From the NCBI RefSeq assembly GCF_000195335.1, contig NC_015387.1:930001-994000 (forward strand): a DNA stretch of 64,000 nucleotides, given 5' to 3'. The position numbers were made by a program, and so were the translations under genes. The notes beneath the pieces were generated by a model. That model saw nothing but the letters and a program-made list of their open reading frames with translations. It searched no databases and was not told the DNA's origin. Shown here one piece after another: positions 19,826 through 28,347 of this stretch (position 1 is the first letter of the stretch; every line of letters starts with the position of its first letter). This DNA is from Marinithermus hydrothermalis DSM 14884. Its GTDB lineage: Bacteria; Deinococcota; Deinococci; Deinococcales; Marinithermaceae.

Positions 19826-22600
19826 ATGCAACTGAAGGAAGCCGCCCTCACCCTTTGGGCCAAGAGTGGCGAGCCCCCGCATCCTCTCCTCGCTCATATG
19901 CTGGATGCAGCGGCGGTAGCCCTCGCTATTCTTAAGCGGGAACCGGGGCGGACCCGCAAGCTTTATGCCAGGGATTGGGGTTTACCAGAAGAGGAGGCGC
20001 TGCGCTTTGTGGCCTTTTTGGTTGGCCTTCACGACCTAGGTAAAGCGAGCCCGGTCTTCCAGGCAGCCTGGCCTGAAGGTGCCGAGCAGGTGAAGGAAGC
20101 GGGGTTTTCCTGGGATGAGGAGCGGGTAGGGCAGAAGGAGTTTTGGGTAGCTCACGGGGTCTTTACAGAGGTACTAAGTTACGAGTTCTTGAAGGCAAAA
20201 GGTCTTCCACGAAGGATGGCGAGGCGCTTGTCCTGGGCTCTTGGAGCCCACCATGGGTTTCCAGCGCAAGAGGCAGAGAAGAAGAAAGCCGGCCTCCACC
20301 TATGCCTCGAAACCCCTCTTTGGCATGAGGCACGGGCCTTTTTGGTGGAGCGCTTGTGGGAGGCCGTGGAGGTGAGAGCGCCGCAAGCGAGGGAGGCTCC
20401 GCCCGAGGCTGTTCTTCGCGTCATGGCCCTTACTTCTTTTGCCGACTGGATCGCCTCTGATCCTAATTTCTTCCCCTACGGACGTCATCCCCTGGATACC
20501 AGCTACTGGGAAGAGGCTTTGAGCCTAGCCCACAAGGCCCTGAACCGCATTGGATGGACTTCCAGGGAACCCCTTCCAGAAAAACCTTTCCAGGCGCTTT
20601 TCCCCTTCCCGCCTAACGTGCTTCAGGAAACTACCGCCGATCTTTTACAAGAAGCCCAAACCCCTGTTCTCCTCCTGGTAGAGGCCCCTATGGGGTTGGG
20701 TAAGACGGAAGCTGCCCTCTACGCCTACCACCTCTTACAGGGGAAGGTGGGGCACCGAGGCCTCTACGTGGCCCTTCCCACTCAGGCTACGGCCAACGGC
20801 TTCTTCCTCCGGGTGAAGGAGTTCCTGGAGAAGTTCAAAGACGGTATCCTCCTGGACCTCCAACTCCAGCACGGCGCAGCGGTGCTGAACCCCCAGTACG
20901 AGGCACTTCTGGAGAAAGCCCGCCCTACTCAAGTATACGAAGCGGATTCCTTACCCGAGAAATACTTTCAGGAGGCGGAAAAGGCGGCTGTAGTTGCCTC
21001 AAGCTGGTTCTCTGCCAAGAAGCGAGCCATGCTTTCTCCCCACGGAGTGGGCACCCTGGACCAGGCCCTTTTAGGCGTGCTCAAAGTGAAGCACCACTTC
21101 ATCCGCCTTTGGGGCCTCATGAACCGGGTGGTGATCCTGGACGAGGTTCACGCCTACGACACCTACACTTCCGGCCTTTTAAAAGCTCTTCTCCGCTGGC
21201 TCCGGGCGCTAGGTTCCAGCGTAGTCCTCATGACCGCTACCCTGCCCAGGAGGAAACGAGAAGAACTCCTCTCCGCCTGGGGTGCCACTCGAGAAGCACT
21301 CCCGCCCTACCCTCGAGTGGCTGCATTCGGGAAAGGGCTTTTAGGAGCAAAGAGCCTCTCCCTAACGCTTCAGAAGAGCGTCCACCTGGAGTCTGCGCCT
21401 ATAGATGTGTCCGTCCTGTCGGACACTCTACGGGAAAAGCTCCCTGGTGTTGTGGGCGCCATCGTGAACACTGTGGACAGGGCCCAGGCGCTTTACCGGG
21501 CCTTGGGAGAAGGGGAACGCCTCACCCTGGCCGAAATTCTAGACCTCCTTGGGAAAGGCTTGGACAAAGGGCCCTGGCCGGAGTTACGGAAAGCTCGAGA
21601 GGAGAAGGGGCACTATGTGGTGGGCAAGCGCCTCCAGGACGGCACCCTGATTTTCCTCCTCCACGCCCGCTTTCCCGCTGAGGAGCGAGCTTTGAGAGAA
21701 GGGATTGCCTTAGCCCTCTTCGGCAAGCACGGGCCAAGGCCCCAAAAAGCTGTACTGGTAGCCACCCAGGTAGCGGAGCAGAGCCTAGACCTGGATTTTG
21801 ACCTCCTCTATACGGACCTTGCTCCCATGGACCTCCTCTTCCAGCGGGCAGGGCGGCTCTGGCGGCATGAAAGGGCCAGACCTGAAAACCACCCAGAACC
21901 AGTATTGATGGTGGGCGGGATAGACCAGGGACCGGAGTTTGGCCGTGATCTCCATTGGAACCGGGTGTACGAGGACTACGTGCTGCTCTCCACGTGGCTT
22001 TCCCTACAAGAACGGAAAGCCCTTGCGGTGCCCCAGGGTCTCGAGGTCCTCCTGGAGGAGGTTTACGAGCGCACGCCTGATGTTTTCCCTGTAGAGCTCA
22101 GAAAACGTGCAGAAGAGAGTTTCGCTGCACTTATGGAGCGGTGGGCGCAGGAGGCTAAGATCGCCGAGAACTTGGCCCTCTCTGATTTGGAGATGCTCTT
22201 CTCTCAGACAGACACAGCGGCCTTGGCGGCGGAGTTTCGCTTGGACGACGAGGCAGAGGACGAGCGCACCCAACGCTTTCTTACCCGCTTGGGAGATCCT
22301 AGCGTACCTGTGGTTCCTCTCTACCGGATAGGGGAAGGGTGGTTCATGGACCCGCAAGGGAAGTGCAGGATTAAGCTAAAGGGTGACCTTACCAAAGAGG
22401 AAGCCCTGGCCCTTTGGGGTCGAGCTGTCCGCCTTTCACGTACACCCATTCCTCAGATTCTCCTCAAGGAAGAGCCGCCCCCGGCCTGGCGAAAGAGTGG
22501 GCTCTTAAGAAACCTTAGACCTCTAGAGGTGGGGCGGGATTTTGGAAGGATTCGGGTGGACCTTGATCCGGAGCTAGGCATAACGTACTTCACGGGATAA
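19826..22600 (+). CDS. cas3: CRISPR-associated nuclease/helicase Cas3 (type I-E)
   Basis: Recruited by Cascade to nick and degrade target DNA. 924 aa. The N-terminal HD nuclease has GLHDLGKASPVFQ (H69/D70) with an earlier His at 24. The SF2 helicase has Walker A APMGLGKTEAAL (about 288-299), DEVHAYD (about 439), MTATLP (about 468), and C-terminal VATQVAEQSLDLDFD followed by FQRAGRLWRH. All catalytic residues look intact. It follows the WYL gene closely and is separated from cas8e by an insertion sequence, so it may now be a separate unit from Cascade. Confidence 0.96.
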   Translation: MQLKEAALTLWAKSGEPPHPLLAHMLDAAAVALAILKREPGRTRKLYARDWGLPEEEALRFVAFLVGLHDLGKASPVFQAAWPEGAEQVKEAGFSWDEERVGQKEFWVAHGVFTEVLSYEFLKAKGLPRRMARRLSWALGAHHGFPAQEAEKKKAGLHLCLETPLWHEARAFLVERLWEAVEVRAPQAREAPPEAVLRVMALTSFADWIASDPNFFPYGRHPLDTSYWEEALSLAHKALNRIGWTSREPLPEKPFQALFPFPPNVLQETTADLLQEAQTPVLLLVEAPMGLGKTEAALYAYHLLQGKVGHRGLYVALPTQATANGFFLRVKEFLEKFKDGILLDLQLQHGAAVLNPQYEALLEKARPTQVYEADSLPEKYFQEAEKAAVVASSWFSAKKRAMLSPHGVGTLDQALLGVLKVKHHFIRLWGLMNRVVILDEVHAYDTYTSGLLKALLRWLRALGSSVVLMTATLPRRKREELLSAWGATREALPPYPRVAAFGKGLLGAKSLSLTLQKSVHLESAPIDVSVLSDTLREKLPGVVGAIVNTVDRAQALYRALGEGERLTLAEILDLLGKGLDKGPWPELRKAREEKGHYVVGKRLQDGTLIFLLHARFPAEERALREGIALALFGKHGPRPQKAVLVATQVAEQSLDLDFDLLYTDLAPMDLLFQRAGRLWRHERARPENHPEPVLMVGGIDQGPEFGRDLHWNRVYEDYVLLSTWLSLQERKALAVPQGLEVLLEEVYERTPDVFPVELRKRAEESFAALMERWAQEAKIAENLALSDLEMLFSQTDTAALAAEFRLDDEAEDERTQRFLTRLGDPSVPVVPLYRIGEGWFMDPQGKCRIKLKGDLTKEEALALWGRAVRLSRTPIPQILLKEEPPPAWRKSGLLRNLRPLEVGRDFGRIRVDLDPELGITYFTG

Positions 22601-22727
22601 CCCCAGTGGTCTGTATTTCGTTTTGAATTGGAATTGGTTAAGGATTCGTTAAACCTCCTTTTCAGTCCTTTGGTGTGTTTTAAAGCTGAGGAAAGGTAAC
22701 GTGTGCTTTCTATCCAAAGAAGGTAAG

Positions 22728-23920
22728 CTCAAAACTTGCACCTCCCGCATATCCCGCATAAACCTTCACCCCCTCCCCCCGGCGGCCAGAGACCCAGGGC
22801 ATAGAGCTCCCGCAGGGCGAGCTGCACCACGAGCTCAGGCAAGAGAACCCGCGCCGCCCGCTCCCTGGCCTCCCGCCAGCTTCCTTCCCCCTCCATGCCC
22901 ACCCAGTGGGCCAACAGGTAGGCCAGAAGGGAAAGCACCAGAAAACGGTGCACCCCCAAAGCCGTCCGCTGCCCAAACTGCCCCAGGGAGAACTCGCTTT
23001 TCGCGGCGCGGAAGAAGTGCTCTATGGCAAACCGCCTCTTTCCCCAAGTGAGCGCCGTCCGGGGCGTGGCGGGAAAGGTGGCCACCACGTACCGCCACTC
23101 CCAGCCCCCTTGGGGCAGGGGGTAGCGGTACCAGGCCACCCAGACCGGGAAGGAAAGCCCCCAAAGGTAGACCCGGCTCCCCTGCCGCCTGAGGTTCCCA
23201 AGCCTCCCCCCTCCCCGCAGCCTCCGGTCCCGCCGCATCCCCACCACCGCTTCAAAACCCAACCGCTTCACCCCGAAAAGGAACCGGGTGGTGCCAAAGG
23301 CCGCATCCGCGGCCACCCGTATCCGGAAGGCCCGGCGCATCCAGGGGGGCAGAGAGGCCAGGAGGCTTAGGGGCCAGGCGGGAGGGGGCCTTCTCCCCCT
23401 TGCCCCGCCAGAGGCGGTAGGCCCAAGGGATGCGGAGGTCTCCGTAGACGAGGTAGAGGACCACCAGATGGAGTCCCCACTTGCCGTGAAAAAAGGAGAG
23501 GGGCAGGGCCTGGAAACGGCCCCGCTTCTCCAGAGTGACTAGGTCCAGGACCACCAGGAGACGGGGCTTGGGGCCTTTTTTCTTTCTGGCCCGGTCCAGG
23601 GCTTTCTCGGCCTCTTTTCTTGCCAGGCGGATGAGAGCGCGGGTGGGCCAGGGGTAGCGGTTGAGGAAGCGAGAGAGGGCGGAGGGGGACTTGACCTGGC
23701 TGTGCTGGGGTCTGGCCTTGCCGTGGCCGTGGAGGAGGAGCAAGAGCAGGGCCTTGAGGGATTCCTGGAGGTGGGGGCTTGGCAAAAGGGCCAGGAGGGT
23801 CCAAAGTAGGGACAGGGCCGCTTGGGTCATGGCACCCGTCATCAGACGGGAAACCAGCGGCCCCTTTCAAGTGGTCCTGGCGCATAGGTATCCCCAGGGT
23901 GCATAAGTGCAAGTTTTGAG
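22728..23920 (-). mobile_element. Insertion sequence with 14-bp perfect terminal inverted repeats
   Basis: About 1.19 kb. The left end CTCAAAACTTGCAC (22728-22741) and right end GTGCAAGTTTTGAG (23907-23920) are exact inverse complements. Almost all the inside is one transposase gene on the minus strand, and its stop codon lies in the left repeat. I see no obvious target-site duplication next to these ends, so the true tips may extend a little. The 127 bp between cas3 and the left end hold no gene. The element is much more GC-rich than the cas genes around it. Confidence 0.8.
22729..23842 (-). pseudogene. IS4-type DDE transposase, split by a frameshift
   Basis: The N-terminal part (from 23842, MTQAALSLLWTLLALLPS) contains VVLDLVTLEKRG, with the first catalytic Asp, and HGKWGLHLVVLYL. 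The C-terminal part (22729-23340, another frame) contains RVAADAAFG with the second Asp and AIEHFFRAAKSEFSLGQFG with the catalytic Glu and the K six residues later, typical of the IS4 superfamily. The two frames meet between about 23341 and 23410 in a run-rich stretch (six Gs on the plus strand). It is either an inactivating mutation or a programmed frameshift; all three acidic residues survive if the frames are joined. Confidence 0.8.
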
Positions 23921-23932
23921 GCATCCTAAAAA

Positions 23933-23970
23933 ACGACACCATTTGTCGTGTTAATGACCTACAGTAATCT
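23933..23970 (+). promoter_or_regulatory. Cascade operon promoter with overlapping operator-like palindrome
   Basis: TTGTCG (23943-23948) and TAATCT (23965-23970), 16 nt apart, form a plausible promoter between the IS and cas8e. A perfect 6-bp inverted repeat, ACGACA (23933-23938) and TGTCGT (23944-23949) with a 5-nt spacer, covers the -35 box. That is the right place for a repressor such as the WYL protein (inference). Confidence 0.5.
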
Positions 23971-23986
23971 TAAGGAGGTGAATCCT

Positions 23987-25456
23987 TTGGAAAAATTCAA
24001 CCTGCTAGAGGAGTCCTGGATCCCAGTACTCAAAAGGGGAACGGTTACGGAAATAGGACTAGCGGAAGCCCTTGTGCAAGCGCACAGCATTGAGCGTATA
24101 GAAACCCCTTCCCCCCTCGAGGAAGCAGCTCTCCACCGCCTTCTTCTATCCGTACTGCATAGAGCTCTGGGCGGGCCTAGGGATGTGGATGGAGCCCTGG
24201 ATCTACTCGAGTCGGGGGTTTTCTCGAAAGAGAAGCTGGAGGCATACCTGGACCGCTACCACAAACGCTTTTACCTCTTCCATCAACAAACCCCTTTCCT
24301 CCAGATTGCGGACCTTCCCGAGGATCCCCCCCCGGTGCCTTGGGTCAAACTTCGTCCTGATCTGGCAAGCGGTAATAACCCCACCCTGTTCGACCATACC
24401 ACCGAGGCTTCCTTTCCCACGGCAAGCTACGGTGAGGCGGCCAGAGCCCTCCTGGTTCACCAGACCTTTACCACAGGCGGGTTGCTTAAACGCTTCAAGG
24501 TAACTTCAGCCAAAGGAGGGCCATTAGCAGGTGCCGCAGCCTTCCTATCCACAGGAAAGAATCTCTTTGAAACCCTCCTCCTAAACCTGGTCCCCTACGC
24601 CCCAGAGGACGACTTCCCTGTGTGGGAGGCTTCCCCCCTTCGCCGAACGGACGTGGAAGGATACCAAACGGCGTGGCCTCTTTCCGGTACGACTCGCGTT
24701 TACACCTGGCCCGCTCGAGGCGTGCGCCTACTGGATGAGGGAAGCGGGGTTCGTTTCATGGCTTATGGGCCTGGAGTCAAACCTGGGGAGGCGTACTTCC
24801 GTGACCCCATGGTTGCCTACCGACAGGACAAAAAAGGACAAATGCTGCCCCTTCGACTGAGCACAGAACGGAGCTTTTGGCGAGACTTCGGAGCCATGCT
24901 CCCCGCAGCAGGCGGTGCGTGGCCTGCCACCCTAGCGCACGCGGAAGCTCTACTCCGAGAACAATCCCTTTATTTCAGGGACTCGATACGTCACGGCCTC
25001 CGGGTTCTAGGCCAGGTGGCGGACCAAGCCAAGATCCTGGATGTACGCCGGGAGGTTTACCCCCTGCCCCCAGGACTACTCGAGGCAACAGCGCTTTCCG
25101 ACCTCGAGGTCGGTCTCAAGAGAGCAGAAGCTCTGGGCCAAGGACTGCGGAGCCTGGCTTGGACTGTAGCCCGAGGGATGCTGGGCGAGAAGGATAGCAA
25201 GGAACTCAGCAACTTCGCGGCTTCCCTCCCTCTGGAGCGGATTTTCTGGGCTCACCTGGACGGAGCCTTCCCCGGATTCATGGCCAGACTAGGGCAAAGC
25301 GGAGCCCTAAAAGGATGGAACGAGAGCCTCGCCAGAGCCGCACTTGAGGCTTGGGAAGCGACCCGACTGTTTGTAGGTACAGGAGGACGGCACCTGAAAG
25401 CGTTGGCAGAGGGGGAAAAGAGGCTAGGAGGACTCCTGAGGGAGGTGAGGGCGTGA
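23987..25456 (+). CDS. cas8e: Cascade large subunit Cas8e (Cse1/CasA)
   Basis: Large subunit of type I-E Cascade, which recognises the PAM and recruits Cas3. I choose the TTG at 23987: AAGGAGGTG lies 7 nt before it and the protein then begins MEKFNLLEESWIPV, the usual Cas8e N-terminus. A GTG at 23948 would add 13 unlikely residues. Length is 489 aa. Recognisable segments are FHQQTPFLQIADL, LFDHTTEASFPTASYGEAARALLVHQTFTTGG and a C-terminal helical bundle. The stop overlaps cse2 (GTGA). Confidence 0.94.
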   Translation: MEKFNLLEESWIPVLKRGTVTEIGLAEALVQAHSIERIETPSPLEEAALHRLLLSVLHRALGGPRDVDGALDLLESGVFSKEKLEAYLDRYHKRFYLFHQQTPFLQIADLPEDPPPVPWVKLRPDLASGNNPTLFDHTTEASFPTASYGEAARALLVHQTFTTGGLLKRFKVTSAKGGPLAGAAAFLSTGKNLFETLLLNLVPYAPEDDFPVWEASPLRRTDVEGYQTAWPLSGTTRVYTWPARGVRLLDEGSGVRFMAYGPGVKPGEAYFRDPMVAYRQDKKGQMLPLRLSTERSFWRDFGAMLPAAGGAWPATLAHAEALLREQSLYFRDSIRHGLRVLGQVADQAKILDVRREVYPLPPGLLEATALSDLEVGLKRAEALGQGLRSLAWTVARGMLGEKDSKELSNFAASLPLERIFWAHLDGAFPGFMARLGQSGALKGWNESLARAALEAWEATRLFVGTGGRHLKALAEGEKRLGGLLREVRA

Positions 25457-25959
25457 AGGAAACAGCAAAAAGGTTCGTGGCCTACCTGGAGGCGCTGAAG
25501 GGGCAAAAGGCCTGGACCCGGGCTCGAGCCGCCCTGAGGCGGAGCCTGGCTTTTGATCCTGGGGCTTACCCGCCCGCCATGCCTTACGTGGAGCCCTTCG
25601 TAAGGGAGGAAGGCTGGCGTCGAGAGGCCCACTACCTGGTGGCTGCCCTTTACGCCTTGAAGGACGGGGATCACCAGGAGGGGCGAACCCTGGCCCGTGC
25701 ACTTCGGGGGAAGGCCCAGGACTCGGCCAGCATCGAGCGGCGCTTTCTAGCCCTTTTGGACGCGGACCGGGACCAGATTACTCACCGGTTGCGTCAGGCG
25801 GTCGGCCTGGTAGAGGGTGGTCTCGATTTCGCCCTACTCTTAAACGACCTCATTTACTGGTTCTACCCGGAAAAAACCGTACAGGCTAGATGGGCTCGTG
25901 AGTTCTTCGGAACACCAAGTGAAGGATCGGGAACGGAAGCGACGGAGGTGACGAAATGA
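25453..25959 (+). CDS. cse2: Cascade small subunit Cse2 (CasB, Cas11)
   Basis: Helical small subunit, two copies per Cascade, lining the target strand. The GTG at 25453 overlaps the cas8e stop and follows GGAGGTGAGG; this gives 168 aa starting VKETAKRFVAYLEALKG. The family pattern is seen in ARAALRRSLAFDPG, SIERRFLALLDADRDQI, and the C-terminal DFALLLNDLIYWFYPEKTV. Its stop overlaps the cas7e ATG. Confidence 0.94.
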   Translation: MKETAKRFVAYLEALKGQKAWTRARAALRRSLAFDPGAYPPAMPYVEPFVREEGWRREAHYLVAALYALKDGDHQEGRTLARALRGKAQDSASIERRFLALLDADRDQITHRLRQAVGLVEGGLDFALLLNDLIYWFYPEKTVQARWAREFFGTPSEGSGTEATEVTK

Positions 25960-27077
25960 AGCTTTTGGAGGTACACATCCTGCAGACGGTGGCCCCTAAC
26001 AACCTGAACCGGGACGACACGGGAAGCCCCAAAGACGCTTTCTTCGGTGGATACCGGCGGGCTCGTGTCTCCAGTCAAGCCCAAAAACGCGCGGTGCGGA
26101 CGGCCTTCAAGGAGCAGCTTCTCCTCTCCGATGCTGAGCGGGCAGTGCGCACCAAACGCCTGGTCGAGGAATTGGTCAGGCGCTTCCCTGGGGTGGAGGA
26201 AGATAAGGTCCGCCTGGCGGTGGAGAACGCCCTGAACGCCCTGGGATTCGGAGTGAAGGAAGGTAAGACCGAATACCTGCTCTTCTTAGGGAACCGGGAG
26301 CTGGACCGCCTGGCGGAACTGATCCGGGATAACCTGGACGCCCTCGCAGTAGAGAAGGGCAAAGGAAAAGGCAAAACCGGGGTGAGCGGAGAGCTGAAGA
26401 AGAGCTTAGAGCGGGTCCTGGACGGAGGCAAGGCCGTGGACCTGGCCCTCTTCGGGAGGATGCTCGCCGACCGGCCTGACCTTGGTGTGGACGCCGCCGC
26501 TCAGGTAGCCCACGCCCTCTCCACCCACAAGGTGGACCGGGAGTTTGACTTCTACACCGCGGTGGACGACCTGAACCCCAAGGAGGACACGGGAGCAGGG
26601 ATGATGGGGGACGTGGAGTTCTACTCCGCTACCCTCTACCGCTACGCCGTGGTGAACCTGGAGCAGCTCCTCGAGAACCTCCAGGGGGACAAGGAACTCG
26701 CGGTGAAGGGCGCTCGAGCCTTCCTGGAAGCCTTTGCCCTTACCCTCCCCTCTGGAAAGCAAAACAGCTTTGCCGCACACAACCTGCCTCTCTTCATTGC
26801 CTTCCGTGCTGGGGAGGGATTGCCCCGAAACCTGGCTACGGCCTTCGAAAAACCCCTGCGCCCCCGTCCAGATAAAGCACTCTCCACGCTTTCCGTAGAG
26901 GCCCTGCTGGAGGAATGGGAAAAGTTCGACAGTGTCTACGGCCCCCTCTTCCCAGAAGAGAAAGGCGCGATCAACCTCACAGAAGCCCGGTTAAACAACA
27001 CCCTTCCCGAACTAAAGGACATGCAGGACTTGAAGGCTAGGGTGGAGGCAGCACTGCGCTTGCTCCTGGAGGGGTGA
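25956..27077 (+). CDS. cas7e: Cascade backbone Cas7e (Cse4/CasC)
   Basis: Forms the six-copy backbone that holds the crRNA. 373 aa. It begins MKLLEVHILQTVAPNNLNRDDTG, then GGYRRARVSSQAQKRAVRTAF, the classic Cse4 N-terminal pattern. HKVDREFDFYTAVDDLNP and FYSATLYRYAVVNLEQL are also family signatures. A Gly-Lys run (KGKGKGKTG, about residues 130-138) is a flexible insertion. It is tightly packed between cse2 and cas5e. Confidence 0.96.
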   Translation: MKLLEVHILQTVAPNNLNRDDTGSPKDAFFGGYRRARVSSQAQKRAVRTAFKEQLLLSDAERAVRTKRLVEELVRRFPGVEEDKVRLAVENALNALGFGVKEGKTEYLLFLGNRELDRLAELIRDNLDALAVEKGKGKGKTGVSGELKKSLERVLDGGKAVDLALFGRMLADRPDLGVDAAAQVAHALSTHKVDREFDFYTAVDDLNPKEDTGAGMMGDVEFYSATLYRYAVVNLEQLLENLQGDKELAVKGARAFLEAFALTLPSGKQNSFAAHNLPLFIAFRAGEGLPRNLATAFEKPLRPRPDKALSTLSVEALLEEWEKFDSVYGPLFPEEKGAINLTEARLNNTLPELKDMQDLKARVEAALRLLLEG

Positions 27078-27078
27078 G

Positions 27079-27744
27079 ATGCCCACCTTACTCCTTAGGC
27101 TCCAAGGCCCCATGCAGTCCTGGGGCACGCGGAGTCGCTTCGACCACAGGGACACCTGGCCCTACCCCACCAAAAGCGGGGTGCTGGGCCTCCTCGCCGC
27201 TGCCCTAGGCCGGGATCGGAAGGAAGACATCTCCGACCTTGCCGCCCTCCGCATGGGGGTACGGGTAGATCAAAAGGGCGTGCTGAAGGTGGATTACCAA
27301 ACGGCCCGAAACGTGCTGGCCGCGGATGGACGCGCCCTCCGAGACGTACAAAGCTGGCGCTACTACCTATCCGGCGCGGCTTTCCTAGCGGGGGTGGAGG
27401 GAACAGAAGAACTACTCCAACAAATACACCAAGCCCTCCGAAACCCCCGCTTCCCCCTCTACCTGGGCCGAAAAAGCTACCTACCAAGCCCGCCCCCCTA
27501 TCTCCCGGACGGGCTAAGGCCAGAAGAGCTAGAAGAAGCCTTGCGGGGCTACCCCTACCTCTTAAAAGAAAAGCCCAGGGAGGACCTCCTGCTAGCCCTC
27601 GAGGCTCCCCCAGAACAGGGCCGCCTGGTTTATGACCAGCCCCTCGCCCCCTTCGCTCAACGACGGTTCGGAGCTCGATACGTGCGAGAAATTGTCCTGC
27701 CTAAGGAGGAGGTGCGCCTTGTGGATCAGCAAGCTGGTACTTAA
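27079..27744 (+). CDS. cas5e: Cascade subunit Cas5e (CasD)
   Basis: RAMP-fold subunit that caps the 5' handle of the crRNA. 221 aa. N-terminal LLLRLQGPMQSWGTRSRFDHRDTW and YPTKSGVLGLLAAALG are diagnostic for Cas5e. It begins 1 bp after the cas7e stop and its end overlaps cas6e by 26 bp. Confidence 0.95.
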   Translation: MPTLLLRLQGPMQSWGTRSRFDHRDTWPYPTKSGVLGLLAAALGRDRKEDISDLAALRMGVRVDQKGVLKVDYQTARNVLAADGRALRDVQSWRYYLSGAAFLAGVEGTEELLQQIHQALRNPRFPLYLGRKSYLPSPPPYLPDGLRPEELEEALRGYPYLLKEKPREDLLLALEAPPEQGRLVYDQPLAPFAQRRFGARYVREIVLPKEEVRLVDQQAGT

Positions 27745-28339
27745 CCCACGCTCCAAAGCGGTACGCCGCGACCTGGCGAACCCCTACGAAATGCACCGCA
27801 CCCTGTCCCGAGCGGTAGCAGAGGCCCTAGGGACCCAAAAAGAACGGCTGCTCTGGCGGCTCGAGCCCACCCGGGCTACCGAGCCGCCCGTGGTGCTGGT
27901 CCAAACCCTGACGGAACCAAACTGGGGAGCCTTGGAAACGGACTACTACGCCGAGGTATTTCCCCCAAAACCCTTCAACCCCCACCTGCGGCCAGGCCAA
28001 ACGCTCCGTTTTCGCCTCCGAGCTAACCCGGCCAAGCGGGTAGCGCGAACAGGAAAACGCATTGCGCTTAAGAACCCAGAAGAAAAACTCGCCTGGTTGG
28101 CCCGACGACTAGAGGAGGGAGGATTCCGCCTCTTAGGAGGAGAGAACGGCTACCGGGCGCGCATCCTGCAGGATGTCTTCCTCGAGGCCCGCAAGAAAGA
28201 AGCCCTCCTCCAGGTTCAGGCGGTGCTCTTCGAGGGGATTCTAGAGGTGCTGGACCCCGAGAAGGCCCGAGCTACCCTGGAACGGGGCGTAGGCCCCGGG
28301 AAAGCCCTGGGTCTCGGGTTACTCTCGCTGGCTCCGTGA
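27719..28339 (+). CDS. cas6e: crRNA-processing endoribonuclease Cas6e (Cse3/CasE)
   Basis: Cuts the pre-crRNA in each repeat, leaving an 8-nt 5' handle. A TTG start at 27719 is chosen because AAGGAGGAGGTG lies just upstream and the protein then starts MWISKLVLNPRS, like Thermus Cse3. The catalytic pair falls at Y23 and H26 (PYEMHRTL), the same positions I recall for T. thermophilus Cse3. The C-terminal Gly-rich RNA-binding loop is GVGPGKALGLGLLSLAP. 206 aa. Confidence 0.94.
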   Translation: MWISKLVLNPRSKAVRRDLANPYEMHRTLSRAVAEALGTQKERLLWRLEPTRATEPPVVLVQTLTEPNWGALETDYYAEVFPPKPFNPHLRPGQTLRFRLRANPAKRVARTGKRIALKNPEEKLAWLARRLEEGGFRLLGGENGYRARILQDVFLEARKKEALLQVQAVLFEGILEVLDPEKARATLERGVGPGKALGLGLLSLAP

Positions 28340-28347
28340 GGTGCGGG

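Noticed and set aside
22601-22727. AT-rich stretch after cas3 as a possible small gene or leader
   Set aside because: No open frame with a ribosome site and no repeat units; it is most simply the original spacer before cas8e, interrupted by the IS.
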